Source of the DNA: Oscillospiraceae bacterium | Lineage (GTDB): Bacteria > Bacillota > Clostridia > Oscillospirales > Ruminococcaceae | Assembly (NCBI GenBank): GCA_031285945.1 | Contig: JAITVF010000046.1 | Span: 1 to 15,436 of the forward strand | Length of the DNA stretch: 15,436 nt | Reading direction: 5' to 3' | Shown: positions 5,401-12,805 of the stretch, in pieces | How the letters are laid out: each line of letters starts with the position of its first letter | How positions within the stretch are numbered: the stretch's first letter is position 1 | Made by a program: the position numbers and the translations under genes | The notes under the pieces: generated by a model | What the model saw: only the letters and a program-made list of their open reading frames with translations | Database searches by the model: none | What the model was told of the DNA's origin: nothing

Positions 5401-6786
5401 ATGAGCGAAGTTAAAGCGTACGCCAATCCGTTGGGCCATGAGCCGATCGCACGGCTTATTTTGCGTTACGCGCTGCCCAGCGTCGCCTCTATGCTGGTTA
5501 CCTCACTTTACAATATCGTGGATCAGCTTTATATAGCAAGGGGCGTCGGCTTTTTGGGCAACGCCGCCACCACCGTCACCTTTCCCCTGGTGACCGTTTC
5601 CCTGGCGCTTGCGCTGCTTATAGGGATTGGATCCGCCGCGCTGCTCAGCCTTGAGCTGGGCCGGGGCAACCGCGACTGCGGCGGCAAAATAATAGGCAAC
5701 GTTTTTATTCTCGCGGCTCTTTCTGGTATTGCCATTATGGCGATAACCCTTATATTTCAGGAACCCATCCTGCGGGCTCTGGGCGCTACCGACGCGATTA
5801 TGCCCCACGCCAAGGACTACTCGTTTTACATAGCCACGGGCTTTCCCTTTGTTGTGATGGGCGCGGGCGTTTCTAATATCATACGCGCCGACGGAAGCCC
5901 CAGATACTCTATGCTCAGCATGGTTAGCGGCGCAATCCTTAACATCATACTCGACCCCATATTCATCTTTACCCTTGGCATGGGTACAAGGGGCGCGGCC
6001 CTCGCGACCGCCATCTCTCAGGCCGTATCCTGCCTGGTCGCCTGGTATTACATATTTTTTAAGGCCCGCTTTGTCCGGCTGAGCCTCAGGGATATCCGGC
6101 TGGAGCTTTCCCTTATCCCGCGCCAGCTCGGCCTTGGGTCCGCAAGCTGCATTAACCAGTTCTCGATGACGGTGGTAAACGTAGTCCTAAACAACACGCT
6201 GCGGGTCTACGGCGCGGGAACCGACCTTGGGGCCGACATCCCCATAGCCGCCATGGGGATCGTGATGAAGATAAACGCCATATTCATATCCGTTATCCTG
6301 GGCGTTGTTATAGGCGCTCAGCCCATACTTGGCTACAATTACGGGGCACAGAATTTTGAGCGGGTTAAAAAGACCTTCCGCATGGATATGGCTATCACCT
6401 TTACAGTTTCTCTTCTCGCGAGCATATTGTTTGTGACGGCGCCGCAGTTTTTCGTTAGCTTTTTCCGGGACGAAAACCCCGCCTTCAATGAGTTTGCCGC
6501 AAAAGCCATGCGGATATTCCTCTGCTGCGTTTTTGCGGCGGGGGTTACGATACCTTCGGCCAACTATTTTCAGGCGGTGGGCAAGCCGGCAAAGTCCATG
6601 GTGCTCAATATGACCCGCCAGCTCATCTTTCTGGTTCCATCGATCGTTATACTTCCGGCCTTTATAGGGCTTGACGGCGTTCTGTGGGCGATGCCGGTAA
6701 CCGATCTACTGGCCCTTGGCGTGACCGCTTACTTTATAATCCGCGAAATGAAGAGCCTTGGCGTCCGCCCGGCAATCGACCAATAG
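5401..6786 (+). CDS. MATE-family multidrug/cation exporter
   Basis: The 461-residue integral membrane protein has about twelve hydrophobic segments and the internal two-fold layout of the MATE (multi antimicrobial extrusion) family, which exports drugs or toxic organic cations by Na+ or H+ antiport. The N-terminal pattern NPLG...PIARLILRYALPSVASMLVTSLYN...VDQLYI, with a following GVGFLGNAATTVTFP, is typical of the clostridial MepA/DinF-like branch. The second half carries a matching amphipathic and membrane pattern (IAAMGIVMKINAIFISVILGV... GAQPILGYNYGA near residues 280-315). The ATG has AAAGGGA nine bases upstream. It is transcribed alone from a consensus promoter through a structured leader. 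The substrate cannot be told from sequence. Confidence 0.93.
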   Translation: MSEVKAYANPLGHEPIARLILRYALPSVASMLVTSLYNIVDQLYIARGVGFLGNAATTVTFPLVTVSLALALLIGIGSAALLSLELGRGNRDCGGKIIGNVFILAALSGIAIMAITLIFQEPILRALGATDAIMPHAKDYSFYIATGFPFVVMGAGVSNIIRADGSPRYSMLSMVSGAILNIILDPIFIFTLGMGTRGAALATAISQAVSCLVAWYYIFFKARFVRLSLRDIRLELSLIPRQLGLGSASCINQFSMTVVNVVLNNTLRVYGAGTDLGADIPIAAMGIVMKINAIFISVILGVVIGAQPILGYNYGAQNFERVKKTFRMDMAITFTVSLLASILFVTAPQFFVSFFRDENPAFNEFAAKAMRIFLCCVFAAGVTIPSANYFQAVGKPAKSMVLNMTRQLIFLVPSIVILPAFIGLDGVLWAMPVTDLLALGVTAYFIIREMKSLGVRPAIDQ

Positions 6787-6825
6787 CGTAAGATATGCCC
6801 GACCCATGCTTTTTATTTGAACGCA

Positions 6826-6852
6826 TTTTCCCTCGCCTTTGGCGGGGGAAAA
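6826..6852. repeat. GC-core hairpin after the MATE gene
   Basis: TTTTCCCTCGCC (6826-6837), loop TTT, GGCGGGGGAAAA (6841-6852): a 12-bp stem with one G-T wobble. It may end the MATE transcript, but no T run follows on the plus strand. It shares its core with the palindromes at 2991, 4014 and 14966. Confidence 0.6.
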
Positions 6853-6937
6853 ACAATTATTGGGATTTTATCATGTATTATTTTACCTCTTATGGCGCAA
6901 ACTAGAAACTGTAATTATACTATTGGAGGAAAATATC

Positions 6938-7924
6938 GTGAATATTACAAAGAGAATTATTGCCTGTCTTCTGGGCCTTTGTATTTTGGTGAGCGCGGCG
7001 GGTTGCGGGCCCCTGGAGCGGAGGGGAAATTCCGGCGCGGAATCCTCTTCGCCAGATTCCGTACCAGCCGTCGACCTTGACCCGCCCGAGGTTCCCGAGG
7101 TATCCGATTCGAGCGAGCAGGCGGCTTCGCCCACCGCGCCCGACTCTTCCGCCCCGCCTGAGGATGAGAGCGCAGCCGAGGTTATGGGCAGGGAATTCGC
7201 GAGTGTGGCCAATCTTTCTACCGCTCTGGTTGAGTGGGGCTCGGGCGGGCCGACAGACCAAGACGGCCGCCCAGAGGGCGCCCTGGCCTACCAGGAGAAA
7301 TACGGCAAATACGACGCTTATTTTTATATCCCCGGCTCAGACCTGCTCTGGCTCACCTTTGACGAGGGGTATGAAAACGGATTCACCCCCGCTATACTCG
7401 ACACCCTTAAGGAAAAGCGTGTAAAGGCGATATTTTTTGTAACCATGCACTTCGCCACGGGGCAGCCCGAGCTTGTCCGGCGCATGATTGACGAGGGGCA
7501 TATCGTAGGCAATCACTCCACCGCCCATAAGCCGTACCCCTCCCTGCCCGTGGCCGAGGCCGCCGAGGATCTTAAGGAGCTTCACGATTACGTTAAAGAG
7601 ACCTACGGTTACGAGATGGAGTACTTTCGCTTTCCCGAGGGAAAGTTTTCGGAGCAGTCACTCGCCATGGTTCAGGAGCAGGGCTACAAGTCGCTCTTCT
7701 GGAGCTTTGCCTACGTCGACTATTATGCGGACAATCAGCCCCTAACCCTCGACGCCATGGATAAGGTAACCGGCAAATCCCATCCCGGGGCGCTCTATCT
7801 ACTCCACGCCATATCCGCAACCAACTCCGAGATCCTTACCGAGGCCATCGACGTTCTGCGGGGCCAGGGCTATGAGTTCGCCGACTGGTCAAGCCCTCCG
7901 CCAAAGGCCGATACCGCTTCTTAA
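6938..7924 (+). CDS. Lipoprotein polysaccharide deacetylase of the PdaA (delta-lactam) type
   Basis: This 328-residue protein has a lipobox ending AAGC (Cys 23), then a Ser/Pro/Glu-rich linker, then a carbohydrate-esterase-4 NodB domain (about 135-320). Motifs are LTFDEGYEN (about 139-147, catalytic Asp first), GNHSTAH (about 191-197, two zinc-binding His), FRFPEG (about 230-235) and LLHAIS (about 288-293). The wording of motif 1 and the flanking YENGFTPAILDTL match PdaA-like enzymes, which remove acetyl groups from muramic acid or similar peptidoglycan sugars. Motif 3 has PEG where PdaA usually has PRG. A GTG at 6938 with GGAGGA seven bases upstream is the clear start. It faces the outer side of the membrane. 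Confidence 0.9.
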   Translation: MNITKRIIACLLGLCILVSAAGCGPLERRGNSGAESSSPDSVPAVDLDPPEVPEVSDSSEQAASPTAPDSSAPPEDESAAEVMGREFASVANLSTALVEWGSGGPTDQDGRPEGALAYQEKYGKYDAYFYIPGSDLLWLTFDEGYENGFTPAILDTLKEKRVKAIFFVTMHFATGQPELVRRMIDEGHIVGNHSTAHKPYPSLPVAEAAEDLKELHDYVKETYGYEMEYFRFPEGKFSEQSLAMVQEQGYKSLFWSFAYVDYYADNQPLTLDAMDKVTGKSHPGALYLLHAISATNSEILTEAIDVLRGQGYEFADWSSPPPKADTAS

Positions 7925-7930
7925 CCCCTA

Positions 7931-8074
7931 ATACTACTCCGTGAAAAAAATCCTCGCAAGTCTTGAAACGATTTTAATCGTGGAGTAGTATGAATTACCA
8001 CAACTGGCCGGCGCCGTACGAGTAGGCGCCGGCGCGTATTATGTAACAGAAGCATTTTACTCGCGGGTTAGTAT
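7931..8074. repeat. Composite palindromic element, diverged relative of the 104-bp repeat
   Basis: Left part: a 61-bp palindrome, ATACTACTCC (7931-7940) to GGAGTAGTAT (7982-7991). Then comes a 9-bp perfect hairpin GCCGGCGCC / GGCGCCGGC around 8009-8035. The right end is GCATTTTACTCGCGGGTTAGTAT, given here in two pieces (GCATTTTACT, then CGCGGGTTAGTAT). Reverse-complemented, that right end matches about 20 of the first 23 bases of the 104-bp repeat. The plan of ATACTA ends around a GC-rich hairpin is therefore the same. Confidence 0.6.
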
Positions 8075-8158
8075 TATATCTATATTTTTCAGACATCAGT
8101 ATTATACGCGTATTCTTATACTCACGGTAACTCATCGCAGATTTCGCGGTAAATAGGC

Positions 8159-8187
8159 TTGCTTTGTCATGGGTTAAAAAGTATACT
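8159..8187 (+). promoter_or_regulatory. Candidate promoter of the lipoprotein-dlt block
   Basis: TTGCTT (8159-8164), a 17-bp spacer and TATACT (8182-8187). The -10 matches 5 of 6 and the -35 is weak. A transcript from here would carry the 8206-8303 repeat in its leader. The region 8075-8158 is AT-rich with recurrent AGTATTATA words but no gene. Confidence 0.4.
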
Positions 8188-8205
8188 TACAGTAAACGGA
8201 TAACT

Positions 8206-8303
8206 TAACGCGCCAAAATAACAGGTGCGAGCCGGATGGCCCATAGCCCCTATAGCGATTGCAAATAAGTCCTTTGCTACTCATTTATTACAATCGCTAT
8301 AGG
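8206..8303 (+). repeat. Second intergenic hairpin family, short copy
   Basis: The words GCGCCAAAATAAC and GCGAGCCGGATGGCC are followed by a perfect 13-bp stem, CCTATAGCGATTG (8249-8261) and its complement (8291-8303), with a 29-base loop. The same words in the same order recur at 15044-15208 with about 75 bp more between them. It lies 40 bp before the lipoprotein start. Confidence 0.75.
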
Positions 8304-8342
8304 CTCGGCTGCTTGCGACTACACATCCGCCGGAGTGAAGAT

Positions 8343-9308
8343 ATGGGATATGCCTTTTACTGTAAAGCTGCCGCCCTTGCCATTGCGGCCGCCATGCTAC
8401 TCTGCGGCTGCCGGGAGCGCTCCTCTGATTCTTCTTCCTCCGCGCCGGCCGGCGGGGAGCTTTCCTCCGAAACGGCTTCGGCTTCTTCCCCGCCGCCGGC
8501 CGAGGCTTCGCCCGCCGCTGAGGAAAGCGCGCCACTTTCCCCCGAGGGCGGCGAAGGGGCGCCAAACGCTTATATCGCGGGCGTCGCGGCCGAGGTCACC
8601 GCCAGGATTACAACGCCGGGTATGACCGAATTTGAAAGGGCAAAAGCCGCCTTCGACTATATTGTCGAGACCACTACGCTGGCGGATCCCGTGGGGCTTG
8701 AGCTCTGGCGGGTTCGCGGCGGGGAGGGCGACTCCCTTCCCACCTTTGCCGAAAACCGTTCCCTGAGCGTGCTTCTTTACAATATAGGCATGTGCGAGGA
8801 TTACGCCGCCGCCCTTACCGTTTTGCTGCGGGCTATGGGACTTGAGGCCGAATACCTGCCGGGGCTTACCTGGTCCACCGAGGGCTTTCTGGTGGACCAC
8901 TCGTGGACGGTGGCCAAAATTGACGGAGTGTGGTATCATTTGGATACGCAGCTCGAGGACAACGTATCCCGCCACGGCGCAATCAACTACCGCTACTTTA
9001 TGCGGGGCGACTCAACTCTCTCGGCCTCCCACCGCTGGGGGCAAAACCTTATAGATTCGGGCCTTCTTACCGAAGGGCAGAATGGGGAAATAAAGGCGGG
9101 CTTTATCCCTCCGGCCTGCCCGCGGGACTACGAAACCCCGGCCAGAAGGCGGCTAGCGTCCGCTCACCCGCCCGACACGGCGGCGATCAGGGCGGCGGTG
9201 GAAGCGGAAATCCGGGAGTATGAGGAAAAAAACGGCCCTCTTGCGCCAATGGAGCTCAACACAATCCCGCCGCTTTTCGGCCTCGCGGGGTATGGGCCGG
9301 AGGATTAG
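8343..9308 (+). CDS. Secreted lipoprotein with a transglutaminase-like domain
   Basis: The 321-residue product starts with a signal peptide and lipobox (LLCGC, Cys 23), followed by a long Ser/Ala/Pro/Glu linker (to about residue 72). The transglutaminase-like papain-fold core shows the catalytic triad in order: Cys in NIGMCEDYA (about 151), His in VDHSWT (about 186) and Asp in YHLDT (about 201). Bacterial members act as proteases, amidases or cross-linkers at the cell surface; the substrate is unknown. The ATG at 8343 has GGAG seven bases upstream. A longer in-frame reading from TTG at 8259 would begin inside a repeat and has no ribosome site, so I reject it. It lies 56 bp before a small lipoprotein gene and the dlt genes on the same strand. 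Confidence 0.85.
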   Translation: MGYAFYCKAAALAIAAAMLLCGCRERSSDSSSSAPAGGELSSETASASSPPPAEASPAAEESAPLSPEGGEGAPNAYIAGVAAEVTARITTPGMTEFERAKAAFDYIVETTTLADPVGLELWRVRGGEGDSLPTFAENRSLSVLLYNIGMCEDYAAALTVLLRAMGLEAEYLPGLTWSTEGFLVDHSWTVAKIDGVWYHLDTQLEDNVSRHGAINYRYFMRGDSTLSASHRWGQNLIDSGLLTEGQNGEIKAGFIPPACPRDYETPARRRLASAHPPDTAAIRAAVEAEIREYEEKNGPLAPMELNTIPPLFGLAGYGPED

Positions 9309-9364
9309 CCGCTTTCTGATTCAGGCTGATATAAAGACCAATCGTTGCGCATGGAGGTGCCGTT

Positions 9365-9874
9365 ATGATTAAACGCGCCATATTTGTGTTTTTGATCGCT
9401 GCGCTCATTCTACTGGCCGGGTGCGCCGGGGGCTCGGGCGGAGGATTCTCGGAGAAGGATTTTTACCTGAGCATCGCGGGCGCCGACTACCGGTGCGGCG
9501 AAGGGATCGACCGCGCGGTCGAGGGGCTGGGCCCCGAATACGGCTACGCCGAGGGGCTTTCGTGCGCTTACGACAGCGTGGATAAAACCTATAGCTTTGA
9601 TTCCGCCACTTTTTACACAAACCCCATGCCGGATGGCGACCTGATAAGCGAAATCTACTCGCAAAGCCCCGAGGCCAAAACCTCGGGGGGGATTTCGCCG
9701 GGAGCCTCTAAAGAAGAGGTTCTCGCGGCCCACGGAGAAGGGGCGGACGATCTGGGCAATCTTATTGTCTACCGCGTCCCTGACAGGGAAGGCGCGCGTG
9801 GCAGAGGCTCCCTCTGCTTCGAGATAGAAAACGATCTGGTTATCGCAATTTTTATAACAACAGAACCCATGTAG
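9365..9874 (+). CDS. Small lipoprotein of unknown function preceding dltA
   Basis: This is a 169-residue protein with an N-terminal signal peptide and lipobox LLAGC (Cys 20), and a Gly/Ser spacer. I cannot assign a family. A segment near residues 110-125 (ISPGASKEEVLAAHGEG) has the GxxxxEVxxxxG form found in BamE/SmpA-like and other small alpha-beta lipoproteins; this is a weak resemblance. The ATG has GGAGG seven bases upstream. The dltA ribosome site AGGAG overlaps its stop codon, and dltA starts 11 bp later. This argues that it is the cotranscribed gene just before dltA and may act in envelope D-alanylation or its sensing, which is inference from position. Confidence 0.8.
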   Translation: MIKRAIFVFLIAALILLAGCAGGSGGGFSEKDFYLSIAGADYRCGEGIDRAVEGLGPEYGYAEGLSCAYDSVDKTYSFDSATFYTNPMPDGDLISEIYSQSPEAKTSGGISPGASKEEVLAAHGEGADDLGNLIVYRVPDREGARGRGSLCFEIENDLVIAIFITTEPM

Positions 9875-9885
9875 GAGCAAACGCG

Positions 9886-11409
9886 ATGTTTATACTTGAC
9901 AGGATAGCGCAGCTTAAAAAAACCGACAGAATCGCGCTTATAAACAGGGAAGAGCGCCTGAGCTACGCCGGGCTCGACGAAAGGTCCGAGGCCTTCGCGG
10001 CCTGGCTGCTTAAAAATCCGGAGGGAGCCCGCGGCCCCGTGGTAATCTGCGGCGGGAAGGAGACCGACTTCCTCCCCTGCGTTTTTGGCGCGCTTAAGGC
10101 GGGGCTCCCCTATGTGCCGGTGGACGCTGTGAATCCCCCGGAGCGTATAAGGGAGATTATCTCGGACGCGGGCTCGGGCGTTACTGTGGATTTTTCGGGG
10201 CTTCTTTCGGGAGACTGTGACGTTATCTCCCCAGGAGAGCTTTCGGATATACTGCAAAGCCCCCCCGTCGCGGACGTTCCGCCCGGGCTGCGCGTTTCGG
10301 GTGAGGATATAGCGTGCATCCTCTTTACCTCGGGGAGCATGGGCAGACCCAGGGGGGTTCCCGTCAGCGCCGACAATCTCATGAGCTTTGCGGGGGGGTT
10401 CTCTCCCTTATTGGGTGAGGGGGATGGCGGCGTCATTTTAAACCAGGTCTCTTACGCATTCGACGTTTCGGGCTGCTCGCTTTACGGCGGCATATCACGG
10501 GGGATGACCCTTTTTACCGTAGACCGCGAGATGGTCGCAAATCCCGGAGTGCTCTTCCACTGGCTGGCCCGTTCGGGGCTCACCGCCTGGGTATCCACCC
10601 CATCATTCGCGGAAATCTGCATGAGCGCCGATACCTTCCGCCAGCCCCTGCTGCCTTTACTCGAACGCTTTATTTTTTGCGGCGAGGTTTTAACTCACAG
10701 CCTCTGCGACCAGCTGGCCGCGAGATTCCCTAACGCTCAGGTCATAAACACCTACGGGCCCACCGAGGCGACCGTTCTTGTAACCGAGGTTACCGTTACC
10801 CAGGAAATGCGGGACGACTCCCGGCCTATACCCATAGGCCACCCCACTAAGGGAACTCAGCTCCGCGTGGCGGAGGAGGGAAGCCTCGTGCCCCTTGAGG
10901 ACGGGTGCCAGGGCGAGCTGCTTATCCTGGGCGGGAACGTTGCTCCCGGCTATTACCGCCAGCCCGGGCTCACCGCGGAGCGCTTCTTCCACGACCAAGC
11001 CACAGGCCTCAGGGGCTACCGCACCGGGGATATATGCTGCCGCGAAAATGGCCTCTTCTACTTCCTGGGCCGGGCCGACAGCCAGATTAAGCTTGGCGGG
11101 TACCGGATCGAGCTCGAGGATATCGAGCATAATCTCGCTCTGGTAAAAAATGTTTCCAGGGCGGCCGTTATCCCCGTTGTAGAAAAGGGGAAGGCGCGGT
11201 ATCTGGTGGCCTTTATCCTGCTTGAGGAGGAAGACGGCCTCTCCCCCCTTACGCGCGCCATCAGCATAAAAAAGCAGGCGGCGGAATTTTTGCCCGCATA
11301 CATGATCCCCCGCAAGATAATCGCGATTGATTCCTTCCCCTTAGGCGTGAGCGGCAAGACCGACAAAAAATCCCTCGCCGCCCTTCTCGATAAGGGCTCC
11401 GCGCCATGA
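9886..11409 (+). CDS. dltA: D-alanine--carrier protein ligase DltA
   Basis: A cytosolic ANL-superfamily adenylating enzyme of 507 residues, matching the usual DltA size. It activates D-alanine with ATP and loads it on the phosphopantetheine arm of DltC. Motifs in order are ILFTSGSMGRPRGV (about 145-158; the P-loop-like A3 motif, with Met for the usual Thr and Arg for Lys), FCGEVL (about 264-269; this Cys is typical of DltA), NTYGPTEAT (288-296), YRTGD (378-382), GGYRIELEDIE (404-414) and SGKTDKKSL (489-497) with the catalytic A10 Lys 491. The ATG has AGGAG eight bases upstream. Its stop overlaps the dltB start as ATGA. D-alanine as substrate is inferred from DltB, DltC and DltD next to it. 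Confidence 0.93.
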   Translation: MFILDRIAQLKKTDRIALINREERLSYAGLDERSEAFAAWLLKNPEGARGPVVICGGKETDFLPCVFGALKAGLPYVPVDAVNPPERIREIISDAGSGVTVDFSGLLSGDCDVISPGELSDILQSPPVADVPPGLRVSGEDIACILFTSGSMGRPRGVPVSADNLMSFAGGFSPLLGEGDGGVILNQVSYAFDVSGCSLYGGISRGMTLFTVDREMVANPGVLFHWLARSGLTAWVSTPSFAEICMSADTFRQPLLPLLERFIFCGEVLTHSLCDQLAARFPNAQVINTYGPTEATVLVTEVTVTQEMRDDSRPIPIGHPTKGTQLRVAEEGSLVPLEDGCQGELLILGGNVAPGYYRQPGLTAERFFHDQATGLRGYRTGDICCRENGLFYFLGRADSQIKLGGYRIELEDIEHNLALVKNVSRAAVIPVVEKGKARYLVAFILLEEEDGLSPLTRAISIKKQAAEFLPAYMIPRKIIAIDSFPLGVSGKTDKKSLAALLDKGSAP

Positions 11410-12539
11410 CGCCGTTTTCGGGGCTTTTGTTTTTCTACCTCCTAGGGCTTCTTCTCCTCCCCGCCGTCGTCTTGGGGCTTCTTGAGAAACCCTTAAAGCA
11501 CTACGGGCTGCTATTTACGGTTGTTATGCTCGCAATTGTTTTTGGAATAAACGGACAGCTCCACCTGCTTATCGTATTTTACCTGTGGCAGGCAGGGCTT
11601 TGCCTTATATGTTCCCGGCTCAAAAGCCCTTCGCGGGCGTTATCCGCTCTTGCCGTTCTATTGTCGCTGCTGCCTCTTATTTTAATCCGGCTCGCCGTTT
11701 TTTTTCCTTCGCTCGGTATGTTCGGGCTTATGGGGGTGAGCTATATGACCTTTCGCGCCTTACAGATCATTCTGGAGGCCCGGTCAGGCAGGCTCAGGCG
11801 CATTCCGATTTTTACTTTGAGCTATTTTTTGCTGTTCTTCCCCGCCGTAAGCTCGGGGCCTATCGACCGCTACCGGCGCTTTGAGGACGATATTTCCGCT
11901 TTTCTCAACCAGGAAGAATACCTGCGGCTTTTGCGCCGCGGGGTTTTTAAGCTCATGTGGGGCGCTTTTTTCGCTCTGGGGCTCAGCACCCTCTTGTGGA
12001 ACCTGTGGCTTTCGCCCTTGCCGGATAAAGGTTTTTTGCCCGCTGTCTCTTACATGTACGGCTATACTTTTTACCTTTTTTTTAACTTTTCGGGGTACAG
12101 CTCAATGGCGATCGGGGCTTCGTATATCTTGGGGGTAAGGCTGCCCGAAAATTTTAACATGCCCTTTTTGAGCCTTGATATTAAGGACTTTTGGTCGCGG
12201 TGGCACATGAGCCTTTCAGCCTTTTTGCGCGACTATGTCTACACCCGCTTTGTTCGCTCCTGCCTTAAAAATAAGCGCTTCAAAAATCCCAGAACGGCCT
12301 CGTACGCGGGTTATTTCATCAACATGGCTATAATGGGCGGATGGCATGGCTTTACCCTGAGGTATCTTATATACGGGCTCTATCACGGCCTGCTTGTATC
12401 GGCCAACGAGGCGCTCGAACGTGGCTGGAAGGGCTTTCGCCCCTTTCGCCAAAAGTGGTGGGGGCAGGTAATAATGGCGCTCGCAACCTTTCACCTCGTA
12501 AGCCTCGGGCTGCTGATTTTTTCGGGCAGGCTTATCTGA
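11406..12539 (+). CDS. dltB: MBOAT-family D-alanyl transfer protein DltB
   Basis: This 377-residue polytopic membrane protein is a membrane-bound O-acyltransferase that takes D-alanine from DltC at the inner face and passes it through the membrane. The MBOAT signature is clear: FWSRWHMSLSAFLRDY (about 262-277) and GGWHGFTLRYLIYGLYHG (about 311-328). The two histidines, 267 and 314, are 47 residues apart, the same spacing as the two key His of characterised DltB proteins, and His 314 is the expected catalytic one. SGPIDRYRRFE (150-160) is also typical. The start overlaps the dltA stop by 4 bp (ATGA), giving translational coupling. dltC follows after 23 bp. Confidence 0.93.
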   Translation: MTPFSGLLFFYLLGLLLLPAVVLGLLEKPLKHYGLLFTVVMLAIVFGINGQLHLLIVFYLWQAGLCLICSRLKSPSRALSALAVLLSLLPLILIRLAVFFPSLGMFGLMGVSYMTFRALQIILEARSGRLRRIPIFTLSYFLLFFPAVSSGPIDRYRRFEDDISAFLNQEEYLRLLRRGVFKLMWGAFFALGLSTLLWNLWLSPLPDKGFLPAVSYMYGYTFYLFFNFSGYSSMAIGASYILGVRLPENFNMPFLSLDIKDFWSRWHMSLSAFLRDYVYTRFVRSCLKNKRFKNPRTASYAGYFINMAIMGGWHGFTLRYLIYGLYHGLLVSANEALERGWKGFRPFRQKWWGQVIMALATFHLVSLGLLIFSGRLI

Positions 12540-12562
12540 CGCCGCTATACGGGAGGACAATT

Positions 12563-12805
12563 ATGAAAATAGAAAACGAAATCATGGCCATATTAAATGA
12601 ACTCACCGGCGCGGAAGCCGGCGAGCTCGAGCCCGCACTCGATCTTTTTGAAACCGGGCTTTTGGATTCCTTTGGAGTAGTTTCGCTCTTTGTGGAAATT
12701 GAGGAGCGCCTGGGCGTATCGGTGGCGGCCGAAACCATTTTGCGCGACGAAATTTCCACGCCGGAAAAAATTGTCCGGCGGGTTAAAAGGGCGGCGGAAT
12801 GCTGA
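12563..12805 (+). CDS. dltC: D-alanyl carrier protein DltC
   Basis: An 80-residue acyl-carrier-type four-helix protein. Ser 36 in FETGLLDSFG is the 4'-phosphopantetheine attachment site; the DSF form is normal for DltC. The size fits the family (about 78-80). It is charged by DltA and hands D-alanine to DltB. The ATG at 12563 with GGGAGGA just upstream sets the start; a longer in-frame reading beginning at 12341 runs through dltB in another frame and is not credible. Its last codons overlap the dltD start by 7 bp. Confidence 0.93.
   Translation: MKIENEIMAILNELTGAEAGELEPALDLFETGLLDSFGVVSLFVEIEERLGVSVAAETILRDEISTPEKIVRRVKRAAEC

Noticed and set aside
5124..5414. 96-codon plus-strand frame upstream of the MATE gene
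   Set aside because: No ribosome site, spans the consensus promoter and structured leader, and its second half is low-complexity Arg/Gly/Ala.
6839..6937. Extended N terminus of the polysaccharide deacetylase
   Set aside because: The GTG at 6938 has an ideal GGAGGA site and yields a lipoprotein signal; the extension adds a second hydrophobic segment without support.
8259..8342. Extended N terminus of the transglutaminase-like lipoprotein
   Set aside because: The TTG start is inside a repeat hairpin without a ribosome site, and the ATG at 8343 gives a standard lipoprotein signal with GGAG.
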